The notes beneath the pieces are model-generated. The model had not been told where the DNA came from, searched no databases, and was given only the letters and a program-made list of their open reading frames with translations. A stretch of DNA of 64,000 bases from Paenibacillus rhizosphaerae (GTDB lineage: Bacteria > Bacillota > Bacilli > Paenibacillales > Paenibacillaceae), in NCBI RefSeq assembly GCF_014192015.1, contig NZ_JACHXJ010000007.1:186001-250000 (forward strand), written 5' to 3'. Made by a program: the position numbers and the translations under genes. This document shows positions 49,970-57,872 of the stretch, in pieces; the first letter of the stretch is position 1, and each line of letters opens with the position of its first letter.

Positions 49970-50020
49970 AAAAGGACCGCCTCCAGGCTTTATTCCAAAG
50001 CCCGGGGCAGTCCTTTTTTT
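49970..50020. terminator. Terminator between EcsC and MFS genes
   Basis: AAAAGGAC and GTCCTTTTTTT enclose an inner GGCTTT/AAAGCC hairpin. It stands between convergent genes and likely serves both. Confidence 0.8.
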
Positions 50021-50053
50021 GCGGATCGAGCGTGTTGACGACAATAGCGTTAA

Positions 50054-51319
50054 TCAGGCTTCCGTTCCCTCGGACCAATGGTTCAGCAGCTTATCGGACG
50101 GGAGCAGATAAGTCAGAATGCCAAGCAGCGGCAGGAAGCTGCATATCTGCATGACGGTCGTAATGTCAACGATATCGGTCCATTTGCCCAGCACGAGTGC
50201 GCCAAGGCCCCCCATGCCGAAAGCCAGTCCGGTAATCAGGCCGGAGACGGTTCCGATTTTGCCGGGGAACAGCATCTGGGCATACACGACCGTCACCGAG
50301 AAGCTGGAGAAAACGATCAGGCCGATGAATGCCAGCAGCACGCCGGACCAGAACAGGTTCGCATAAGGCAGAAGGATGGCCAGCGGAGCAGCCAGGATCA
50401 TCGAACAGAAGATCATGTTCCGTTTGCCGAACCGGTCGGCCAGCGGGCCGCCGAAGAACGTGCCAACCGCGCCGGCCGCAAGGAACAGGAAAATGTACAC
50501 CTGCGCGTCGCTCACCGAAAGGTTGAAATTCTCCATGAGATAAAACGAAAAGAACGTGCTGATGGACGAGCTGTACCAGGAACGGACGAACACGAGCAGC
50601 ACCAGCAGCACGATCGCAAAGCGGACGCGGGAGCGCACTTCGGGCCGCAGCTGGCGCACCTGCGTTTTCTTCTTCTGGTATGCCCCGGTGCGCAGGCGGT
50701 TGCCGTACCATCTGGCGATAAAGATTTGAACCGCAATGCCGGCCGCGGCGACGACGGTAAACCAGATCGAGCCGAACAGGCCGAGCGGGATGAAAATCCA
50801 CATCGTCAGCACGGGAGCCAGGGACTGTCCGGCGTTGCCGCCGACCTGGAAGATCGACTGGGCCAGCCCGCGGCGCGTTCCTGAGGCCATATGGGATACC
50901 CTCGAGCCTTCCGGATGAAATGCCGCCGAGCCCAGGCCCACGAACACGACGGCCAGCAGTACGGCCGGATAGGTAGTCGCGAAGGCCATCAGCAGCATCC
51001 CTGTAAAGGTGAAGCCCATCCCGATCGGGAGCAGCGCGGGCGTCGGCTTGCGGTCGGCGAACCATCCGACCACCGGCTGCATGATGGAGGACGTAAAGTT
51101 GATGGCAAAGGATATGATCCCGATCTGCGTATAAGTCAGGTGCATCGACGATTTCAGAATCGGGAAGATCGCCGGGATGACCGATTGAATCGAGTCATTA
51201 AACAGATGCACGAGGCTGATGGCGATGAGAATCCGGTATACCGTGGCCGACATATCCGGCTGCGTCAGCGGCTGCTGTCCGCTTGGCGGCGAAGTCTTGG
51301 TCATCGTTTGAACGGACAT
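50054..51319 (-). CDS. MFS transporter, fosmidomycin-resistance (Fsr) type
   Basis: A 421-residue major facilitator transporter with twelve membrane spans. The Fsr-type signature is near the N-terminus: SLVHLFNDSIQSVIPAIFPI, then GFADRK-like GWFADRKPTP between spans 2 and 3, FHPEGSRVSHMAS, and GGPLADRFGKRN in the second half. Related pumps export fosmidomycin or similar drugs and may also export natural metabolites. AAGGAGG is 4 bases before the ATG. It is monocistronic. Confidence 0.9.
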   Translation of the reverse strand: MSVQTMTKTSPPSGQQPLTQPDMSATVYRILIAISLVHLFNDSIQSVIPAIFPILKSSMHLTYTQIGIISFAINFTSSIMQPVVGWFADRKPTPALLPIGMGFTFTGMLLMAFATTYPAVLLAVVFVGLGSAAFHPEGSRVSHMASGTRRGLAQSIFQVGGNAGQSLAPVLTMWIFIPLGLFGSIWFTVVAAAGIAVQIFIARWYGNRLRTGAYQKKKTQVRQLRPEVRSRVRFAIVLLVLLVFVRSWYSSSISTFFSFYLMENFNLSVSDAQVYIFLFLAAGAVGTFFGGPLADRFGKRNMIFCSMILAAPLAILLPYANLFWSGVLLAFIGLIVFSSFSVTVVYAQMLFPGKIGTVSGLITGLAFGMGGLGALVLGKWTDIVDITTVMQICSFLPLLGILTYLLPSDKLLNHWSEGTEA

Positions 51320-51433
51320 GTTACCTCCTTGTGATTGAACTCAAGACGGATCGGCTTATATACACGTCAGGTCCTCTTTCGTTCGGAATGTTTAAGGAGA
51401 TTATATGTCAGATTCAGGCAAACCGTATACCCC

Positions 51434-52138
51434 TTACTTGATAAAAACTCCCCCGAACGGAATGATCTCCCGCAGCACCCGCTTGATCAGCCCGTCGTTG
51501 TTCAGGTCCTTCTCCAGGTGGCTGCTCCGGTGTCCGGCCTGAAACAGCACCGTTCCCACTCCCGTCATTTTAAAATGATAATTCATATGCTGACTGGCCA
51601 GCGTATTGCCATAAACCGTCAGGTCCAGCTTGGCATTCTCGGGGTAAGCAACCACGCTTCCCGCGTCAACGTACAGCGGCTCGTCCGGATGAAGCTCCGC
51701 TTCCAGGACCATGCCTTCGGTCAGGACGCCGATCGTGCCTGTCCCGGCAAATTTCACCTTGACGGCGTCACGGCTAATCAGCATATTCTTCGCGCTCAGA
51801 ATCCGCGTTTTCATGGTGATGCCGGAGCTGTAAAAAAATAAATGCCGCAGGTCGTACAGCAAATCGCTGCCGCCGGCAAGCTCAATTGGCTTAACGCTGT
51901 AGCCGGGAGGAAGCGCGGCGGTAAAATTGCAGCTCCCCCGCATATCCGCCTGGATCAGCTTCTTCTTCCGGTACATCCCCTTGATGTTCATCAGCCGGTC
52001 GCTCCGCCCGTCGGACGGACCCCTGTAGGCGATGATCTGCTCCGGATGCAGAAAGTGCATTTCTTCCCCTTGTTCCAGCTGGAAGGTCACGGCTTGTCCG
52101 CTGTCCGGGCTTGCATATTCCTGTATGGACAGATTCAA
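51434..52138 (-). CDS. AIM24 family protein
   Basis: A 234-residue protein of the AIM24/DUF124 family, a TRAP-like beta fold. Visible blocks are GNTLASQHMNYHFKMTG, the AKNMLISRDAVKVKFAGTG strand region, and a hydrophobic Ile/Gly end. I prefer the second of two neighbouring TTG codons (52138), 8 bases after AGGAGG; the first is only 2 bases away. Bacterial AIM24 proteins have no settled role; some act in membrane or stress functions. The coiled-coil membrane protein gene lies 36 bases upstream, so they likely form an operon. Confidence 0.8.
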   Translation of the reverse strand: MNLSIQEYASPDSGQAVTFQLEQGEEMHFLHPEQIIAYRGPSDGRSDRLMNIKGMYRKKKLIQADMRGSCNFTAALPPGYSVKPIELAGGSDLLYDLRHLFFYSSGITMKTRILSAKNMLISRDAVKVKFAGTGTIGVLTEGMVLEAELHPDEPLYVDAGSVVAYPENAKLDLTVYGNTLASQHMNYHFKMTGVGTVLFQAGHRSSHLEKDLNNDGLIKRVLREIIPFGGVFIK

Positions 52139-52174
52139 TGGCAATTCCTCCTACTCGGGGCTCCGGGACTGTCG

Positions 52175-52597
52175 CTAAATCCGGTTCGCTCTGCGCATAA
52201 AGTACCGCATAATGCGGATCAAAACAAAATACCCGGCGGCAAGAGCAACCACAGTGACCAGCATGACTTTCAGCTTATTTTCCCTGGCTGCCCTAGCCTG
52301 ATTGGTTTCCTGCAGCGCTTGAACGGTTTCGGACAGCTCCTTGTTCTGAGCCATCAGCTGGGCGTTCTGCTGCTGGTACTGCTTCGCGTCGGCTTGAGCC
52401 CGGTCGAGATCGTCCAGAGTTTCCCGGTAGCTCTCCTTCAGCCGGTTGACTTCGCTGGGAAGGCCGGAGAAGGTCTCCACCCCTTTATAAAAATCGTCGA
52501 AATAGTTCGCTTTGGCGGAAGTCTTGAACAGCATCGTGCCGCATATGACAATCATCACCGCGCATAAAAAACGGATCAGCGGTAAGTTCCGGTTCAT
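52175..52597 (-). CDS. Hypothetical membrane protein with coiled coil, 140 residues
   Basis: Not recognised. It has a membrane helix or uncleaved signal near the N-terminus (LIRFLCAVMIVICGTMLF), a long central coiled coil rich in Gln, Glu, Ala and Leu (about residues 45-105), and a second helix VMLVTVVALAAGYFVLI, ending in a basic tail. The coiled coil is therefore outside the membrane between two anchors. CAGGAGG is 9 bases before the ATG. It is probably cotranscribed with the AIM24 gene. Confidence 0.65.
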   Translation of the reverse strand: MNRNLPLIRFLCAVMIVICGTMLFKTSAKANYFDDFYKGVETFSGLPSEVNRLKESYRETLDDLDRAQADAKQYQQQNAQLMAQNKELSETVQALQETNQARAARENKLKVMLVTVVALAAGYFVLIRIMRYFMRRANRI

Positions 52598-52869
52598 AAA
52601 GCAACAACCTCCTGCATAAAGTTATAGAAAGTGAGGGTTGTCCATCTCGCAGGACAGGCCGGGGCCATCTATAGAATATACTCGAAAATAAGCGGATAAG
52701 TTCCATTTTCGACCACTTTTGTCGGACCGGTTTCAAATGGCTCCCAAAGCGGGTAAATGAAAAAGGAAGCCGGATCAGGTACCGCAAAGGCGCACAGAAG
52801 AGCCAGTCTCAGGAATAGAAGAACCCCTCTCAAATATACGAATAGATATAACATGAAAAGGAGCAATGA

Positions 52870-53031
52870 ATGATGCGTGAAACAGAACAACAATATAAAA
52901 AGATTATGATTACCGTTAACGGCGAGCCTTTGGGCAAGGAGCTGTGGATTGACAAAGTTACGTATGCGCCTGTCCAAATCCGCGAAACGGCCGGTCCAAC
53001 CGAAACCAAAATCAATGCGATTGTCAGTTAA
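52870..53031 (+). CDS. Small hypothetical protein, 53 residues
   Basis: A short frame with a good ribosome binding site (AAAAGGAG, 6 bases before the ATG at 52870; a second ATG follows at once). The peptide begins MMRETEQQYKKIMITVNGEP and ends NAIVS. The pattern of alternating hydrophobic residues fits a small beta-rich protein. A strong terminator starts 30 bases after the stop, which supports a real gene. The function is unknown. Confidence 0.6.
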   Translation: MMRETEQQYKKIMITVNGEPLGKELWIDKVTYAPVQIRETAGPTETKINAIVS

Positions 53032-53420
53032 TGTCTAAATAATACCATATTTCAAAACGCAAAAGACCTGGAATCCTTCGAGATTCTGGGTCTTTTTTCG
53101 CATGGGCGAAATTTATTCCGATAAAAAAAGTTAGCCGCGTCGAATCTATACTACACGTTTCGACATTTATTTCAATCTCGTTCTTTTATACTAGTTTAGA
53201 GCAAATCGTAGGACTTTTTACATAAGTATGCATTGAAATGAAAAAGCCCAGATGTAAGGAGTGGTTTACTCGAAAAAAAGGAAGAATCCGGTAGGAAATA
53301 GTGGAATGTTGTGATAATATTTACAAATATATGAATACGAACATATGTTCCATGACAAGATGCTGTCAGCCAATGTTGGTACGATATAAAGACGATGAAT
53401 TAAGATAGGGGTGAACATCC
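53032..53420 (+). other. Intergenic region before the gene at 53421
   Basis: About 390 bases. It holds the terminator at 53061-53098; the rest is A/T-rich and probably includes the promoter of the next gene. No further gene is supported. Confidence 0.5.
53061..53098 (+). terminator. Terminator after the 53-residue gene
   Basis: AAAAGACC-TG-GAATC and GATTC-TG-GGTCTTTTTT form a stem with a CTTCGA loop and a T run. Confidence 0.85.
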
Positions 53421-54119
53421 ATGCAGTCAGGTATACAGGATCATTTTACATGGAACCGCAATCATATTTTTGCCAGCGGAATGAATAAGGCTATTCTACT
53501 AGTCGAGTGGTACGGAGGAACGCTGCGTCCTGCCCGGAGGCGAACCTCCCCTAAGCTCATCGCCCGGGATGTGGAGCTGCACTTGTGGCTGGAACCGCAT
53601 GTGACCTTGCTGCGTATTTACGGGGCAAAGGCAAGAAGAGGACTGAATCATTCATTGATCGTGCCGCTGGGGCATCTGCAGGACGGAGTCCAGCAGTTCT
53701 TTGCGATTGAGCTTGCCCTTGAGCCGCAAAGTCCAGGTCTTCATGGCGTTATCTCGGCCCAGTGGCGATACAAGGAGCGGAACAAGGAGCGAATCAAGGA
53801 GCTCCCCGTCAAAGAACTTTATATGAATTACACGTATCACATGGGGCTTTTGCGTCAGCCGGAGGACTTTCACGTCCATAAGCATGTGAAACTTCTGGAA
53901 ACACCGGGAGTAGTCAAGGAAGCCATCAGGCTGTTCGAATTCGGCGATATTGAGCATGGGGAATGGGTGCTCCGCCGTAAGGGGGACGAGCTGCTGATCA
54001 GTGCGGCCCGGAACGCGGACGGCCGTTTGCTGGCCGAGGCCGACATGCTGTACCAGCTCAGCGAGCACTATGTAGGAACTTACATGAATAGGAATGCCAC
54101 TTTGGTCAGAAACGGGTAA
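53421..54119 (+). CDS. Hypothetical protein, 232 residues (possibly VWA-related beta domain)
   Basis: Not firmly recognised. The first half has strands such as ARDVELHLWLEPHVTLLRIYG and LNHSLIVPLGHLQDGVQQFF, which recall the beta-sandwich that follows VWA domains in some Firmicutes proteins. The second half looks helical, with QPEDFHVHKHVKLLETPGVV and LLAEADMLYQLSEHYVG. There is no VWA metal site and no signal peptide. GGGGTGAA lies before the ATG. It is monocistronic, ahead of a WYL regulator. Confidence 0.6.
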   Translation: MQSGIQDHFTWNRNHIFASGMNKAILLVEWYGGTLRPARRRTSPKLIARDVELHLWLEPHVTLLRIYGAKARRGLNHSLIVPLGHLQDGVQQFFAIELALEPQSPGLHGVISAQWRYKERNKERIKELPVKELYMNYTYHMGLLRQPEDFHVHKHVKLLETPGVVKEAIRLFEFGDIEHGEWVLRRKGDELLISAARNADGRLLAEADMLYQLSEHYVGTYMNRNATLVRNG

Positions 54120-54294
54120 GGAGTCGCATGGATACCCTGCCGTAACAAGTACATATTTTTTAAGAAATAATAGCAAAAACGAAGGGGATGGTCTTTGGAG
54201 CATGAAAGCAGGATTCGCTTTGCTACAAGTCGAATGGACTACTTCTAAAGTTGGGATATGAGTCTAATTTACTATATGAGCTAGGAGAATCCAC

Positions 54295-55254
54295 ATGACA
54301 GACAGACTGATCCGACTAATGCGCATTATCACTCTGGTTCAGGCCAAGCCCGGCATTCTGGCCAGGGAGCTTGCGGAGCGATGCGGCACCAGCGAGCGGA
54401 CGATATATCGCGATATGGATGCCCTGAGCGCCATGCATATTCCGGTTACCCATCAGGGGCATGGAAAGGGGTACAGGTTCATCGGAGATTTTGCCTTGTA
54501 TCCGCTGGATTGGACGGAAGAGGAAACGTCCGCGTTCGCGGCGCTTCCTTCCATCATGAATCAGATTAAACCGATCCTGCCCGCGGCGTTTGAAAGTGCA
54601 TATGAGAAAGTCATGGCGGCGAACCATAAGCGAAGAGCAGATTCCGCGGTAACAGAACAGCAAGAAGCAGTCACATCGGCGGACAAGTCTGCGGCAGCGA
54701 TAAGGGATCAGCCGCCGTTTCTCATCCCGATCCTCATGGCCACCTTGTCCCAGCATACGATCCAGGCGGAATACGTTCTTGCTGACCGCCGGGAGCGAAA
54801 GTCCGGAAGAATCGATCCTTACTGGCTCGTACCCTGGAAGCAGCGCTTTTATCTGGTCGGCCGGAGCCATTCGGAAGGGAATATCCAAATTTACCTTCTT
54901 AGCAATTTTCAGCAGGTAGAAGTTTTAGATGACGTATTCGTCAAAGTACATATGCATGTTCAGCAAGAGTTGTTGGATCCTTATCATGAGCCGCACGAGC
55001 AAGATCAAATACAGTTTAAAATCAGGATCTCCCCTCGGATGGCGAATTTGTTCAGAACTGAGGCGTTTATTCCCCCGATGCGAATGGCGGAGAGCCGGGA
55101 CGGCAGTCTGATTGTGGAGTTACGTGTAACCAACGTGGTTGAATTTATAAGCTGGCTGTCCCAGTATGGGGCGGAAGCCGAAATCATGGAGCCCGTATTT
55201 TACAGGGAGATGATGAAACGAAATTTGCGCAAATGGCTTGCTTTATACAAATGA
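54295..55254 (+). CDS. YafY-type regulator with HTH and WYL domains
   Basis: A 319-residue regulator. The N-terminal HTH_11 domain (about residues 3-60) reads RLMRIITLVQAKPGILAREL, then GTSERTIYRDMDALSAM. The middle WYL domain (about 145-220) has IDPYWLVPWKQRFYLVGRSH, the usual WYL motif region. A C-terminal WCX extension follows. WYL regulators sense nucleic acids or other ligands in stress or defence responses, but no defence genes adjoin here. TAGGAG lies 7 bases before the ATG. Confidence 0.9.
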   Translation: MTDRLIRLMRIITLVQAKPGILARELAERCGTSERTIYRDMDALSAMHIPVTHQGHGKGYRFIGDFALYPLDWTEEETSAFAALPSIMNQIKPILPAAFESAYEKVMAANHKRRADSAVTEQQEAVTSADKSAAAIRDQPPFLIPILMATLSQHTIQAEYVLADRRERKSGRIDPYWLVPWKQRFYLVGRSHSEGNIQIYLLSNFQQVEVLDDVFVKVHMHVQQELLDPYHEPHEQDQIQFKIRISPRMANLFRTEAFIPPMRMAESRDGSLIVELRVTNVVEFISWLSQYGAEAEIMEPVFYREMMKRNLRKWLALYK

Positions 55255-55557
55255 TAGAGGATCCCCGCGGTTTATTGCTCACCCTGCAACAGGGAAATGC
55301 CAACAGTTGGCATCCCCTGCCTGATGGATGCTGGCCCTGTTTTTTCAACTCCTCCCCTACTCAGCGACTTCAGGTATGATATCCCGCCTCATTCGAGAAT
55401 CCAAACGATGAACGGCCGACTTAGCTTGAGTCATAACGATATACCCGGGAAATCGTATATTTATCATTTTCCTGTCATTCTCCTTACTGTCAAGATATGT
55501 TAAAATAATGGGGGATGTTTTCCAGTTTGAGATGAGCGCAAGGAAGTGGGGAGATCG
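55255..55557 (+). other. Intergenic region before the first penicillin-binding protein gene
   Basis: About 300 bases without a gene. It contains CCCTG-CAA-CAGGG (55282-55294) and, next to it, the 17-base palindrome ATGCCAAC-A-GTTGGCAT (55297-55313). These may be a weak terminator for the WYL gene or an operator. TTTCAGTTTGAGATGAGC-type spacing near 55515 gives no clear promoter. Confidence 0.45.
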
Positions 55558-57615
55558 GTGAACAATTTTTGGGGAAGGAACGTCAAAGGCGACAAGGACA
55601 ATGAGCCCAAGTCCGGGCTTAACTTACGGGTGAATTTGTTTTTTTTCAGCACCTTCATCATATTTTGCGTCATTATTATCCGGCTGGCCGTCATCCAATT
55701 CGTCGAAGCGGACACGCTGACGGAGAAGGAAACAGGGCAAAACACGAAAAATATTCCGCTCCCCCCTGCCCGTGGAGATATTTTGGATGCGACCGGCACC
55801 AAGCTGGCTTTTTCTACGCCGGTGCAGTCGCTGTACATAACGCTCCAGAAGGATTACAGCAATGCGACGGAAAAAAGCAGGAAGAACCGCGCGGAAGCGA
55901 TGCAGTTGGCCCAGAAAATAGCGGATGTATTTAACGGAATGGGCGATCCGATCAAGAAGGAGGACATCATCGAAGCGATGGACCTGGACTCCAAGAAAGA
56001 GCACGGCTACTATCCGCGCCGGATCAAGATGGATTTATCGCAGCGGGAGATCGCCTATTTCATGGAGCGGAAATCCGAATTTCCGGGGATCGAAATTATT
56101 GAGGAATCGAAGCGGACTTATAACCCGAATACGATCGCGGTCCAAACGGTCGGATATATTAAGAGCTTCAAGCATACGGAGTCGTTAAAAGAGTATGATG
56201 AGGCGCGCAAGGAACAGAAGGATCCCGGACTCGTCTATACGCCGGATGAGCTGGTCGGAGTTGACGGCGTCGAGATGTCCTTTCAAAAAGAGTTGCGGGG
56301 TAAAAACGGGTATAAAGTGGTCTCGGTAACGCCGGGCAACATCGTTGACGGTGTCGAGGAGATCGTCCCGCCCGAGAAGGGGAACGACGTCTGGCTGACG
56401 ATCAACAAGCAGGTGCAGCAGACGGCGGAGCAGGCGATCATGGACCAGCTGGACTGGGTGCATCACAATCCCGTATCGGGTGAGACGCATCCCAATGCGC
56501 TGACGGGTTACGCCGTTGCCATGGAGGTGGAAACCGGCAAGATCGTGGCCATGGCGAGCATGCCGGATTATGACACGAATGTATGGGGAGATGGGGGGAT
56601 CTCCAATAAGGATTATGAAAAGATCAAGGCCAATTACCAAAATGGGACCATTACCCCCATTTCCTCAGGTAAATCAGGCCACAACATGGAGTCCACGCTG
56701 CTGCTCGGATCCACGATGAAGCCGCTGAGCGTGCTGATTGGCCTGAAGGAGCATTTGTTCTCGACGACCACACCTTATAACGATGTCGGCATTGCGTATT
56801 TCGGCAAAGAGAAGAAGGCTGTACGGAACTCGCAGAACCATGCTTACGGGTATCTCCGCACCCCGGCAGAGGCCATCGAGCATTCGTCAAACGCCTTTAT
56901 GGTGGATATGGTCGGCGACAAGTTGTATAAAAAGTATATTAACGCGGGCGGTGACTATAACAAGGGCGTCGACGTCTGGGATAAATATATGAAGCAGTTC
57001 GGTCTAGGGGTATCGACGGGAATCGATCTCCCTAATGAATTCCTGGGCAGAAGGGAGTATATGCCTGATAAAAACGGGAAATTTCCGCAAACAGGCAGCG
57101 CCCAAGGCTCTCTCGTCTATGCTTCCTTCGGCCAGGAAGGAAGATATACGACCCTCCAGCTAGCCCAATACGCTACTACGCTGGCGAATGAAGGGGAACG
57201 GATTAAGCCGCAGATCGTCAGCAAGATTACCGATCAGAACGGCAAGGTCGTCAAAACGTTCAAGCGCGAAGTACTGAACAAGACCGACGATTTTGACAAG
57301 TCTTACTGGAGCCTTGTGCGGAGGGGGATGAACACCGACGTAAAATCGGCGTTCGCCGGCTTCCCATATGATTTTGCCAGAAAGACCGGTACATCGCAGC
57401 AGGAGTCATCGGATGGGGTCAACCGGGATAACGGCGTCTTTATCGCCTATGCCCCGCGGAACAACCCGAAGCTGGCCGTCGCCGTCGTCATTCCGGAAGG
57501 AGGCTTCGGCGCTTACAGTGCGGCTCCCATCGCCCGTAAAATTTTCGATGCGTATGACCAGGAATACGGGCTGGATGGGGTGCCCAAGAAAAACAAGCAG
57601 GCTGTGAACCCCTAA
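55558..57615 (+). CDS. Class B penicillin-binding protein (PBP2-type transpeptidase), copy 1
   Basis: A 685-residue peptidoglycan transpeptidase anchored by one N-terminal helix (LFFFSTFIIFCVIIIRLAVI). The dimerisation domain follows (PPARGDILDATGTKLAFSTP), then the penicillin-binding domain with active Ser385 in STMK, S443-S-N445 and K609-T-G611. The GTG start at 55558 has GGGGAG 5 bases upstream. It acts outside the membrane in cell wall cross-linking, probably for elongation or a sporulation stage. A close paralog follows 257 bases downstream, with its own leader. Confidence 0.92.
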   Translation: MNNFWGRNVKGDKDNEPKSGLNLRVNLFFFSTFIIFCVIIIRLAVIQFVEADTLTEKETGQNTKNIPLPPARGDILDATGTKLAFSTPVQSLYITLQKDYSNATEKSRKNRAEAMQLAQKIADVFNGMGDPIKKEDIIEAMDLDSKKEHGYYPRRIKMDLSQREIAYFMERKSEFPGIEIIEESKRTYNPNTIAVQTVGYIKSFKHTESLKEYDEARKEQKDPGLVYTPDELVGVDGVEMSFQKELRGKNGYKVVSVTPGNIVDGVEEIVPPEKGNDVWLTINKQVQQTAEQAIMDQLDWVHHNPVSGETHPNALTGYAVAMEVETGKIVAMASMPDYDTNVWGDGGISNKDYEKIKANYQNGTITPISSGKSGHNMESTLLLGSTMKPLSVLIGLKEHLFSTTTPYNDVGIAYFGKEKKAVRNSQNHAYGYLRTPAEAIEHSSNAFMVDMVGDKLYKKYINAGGDYNKGVDVWDKYMKQFGLGVSTGIDLPNEFLGRREYMPDKNGKFPQTGSAQGSLVYASFGQEGRYTTLQLAQYATTLANEGERIKPQIVSKITDQNGKVVKTFKREVLNKTDDFDKSYWSLVRRGMNTDVKSAFAGFPYDFARKTGTSQQESSDGVNRDNGVFIAYAPRNNPKLAVAVVIPEGGFGAYSAAPIARKIFDAYDQEYGLDGVPKKNKQAVNP

Positions 57616-57704
57616 GACCGTTCGAAAACAACGGCCATTCGGCTTAGCAGCTTCACTGATGTCCGCTCCGATAGAACAATGCTTTCATATGTATATATTG
57701 GATA

Positions 57705-57738
57705 AAGACCGACCCGATTTTCCGGGCGGTCTTTTTCT
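57705..57738 (+). terminator. Terminator between the two penicillin-binding protein genes
   Basis: AAAGACCG-AC-CCG and CGG-GC-GGTCTTTTT form a hairpin with a T run 90 bases after the first gene. The two genes are therefore likely separate units. Confidence 0.8.
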
Positions 57739-57872
57739 GTTGTTCTTATTAAAAGGTAACGGCTTCTCTAAGCCCCAACCCGGGGGAAGAGCGAAAGATG
57801 TCGAACGCATGCCTTTTATGCTAGAATAATAAAAGTCGTTTTACATAGGTCAGACAGGAAGGAGGAATGCTG

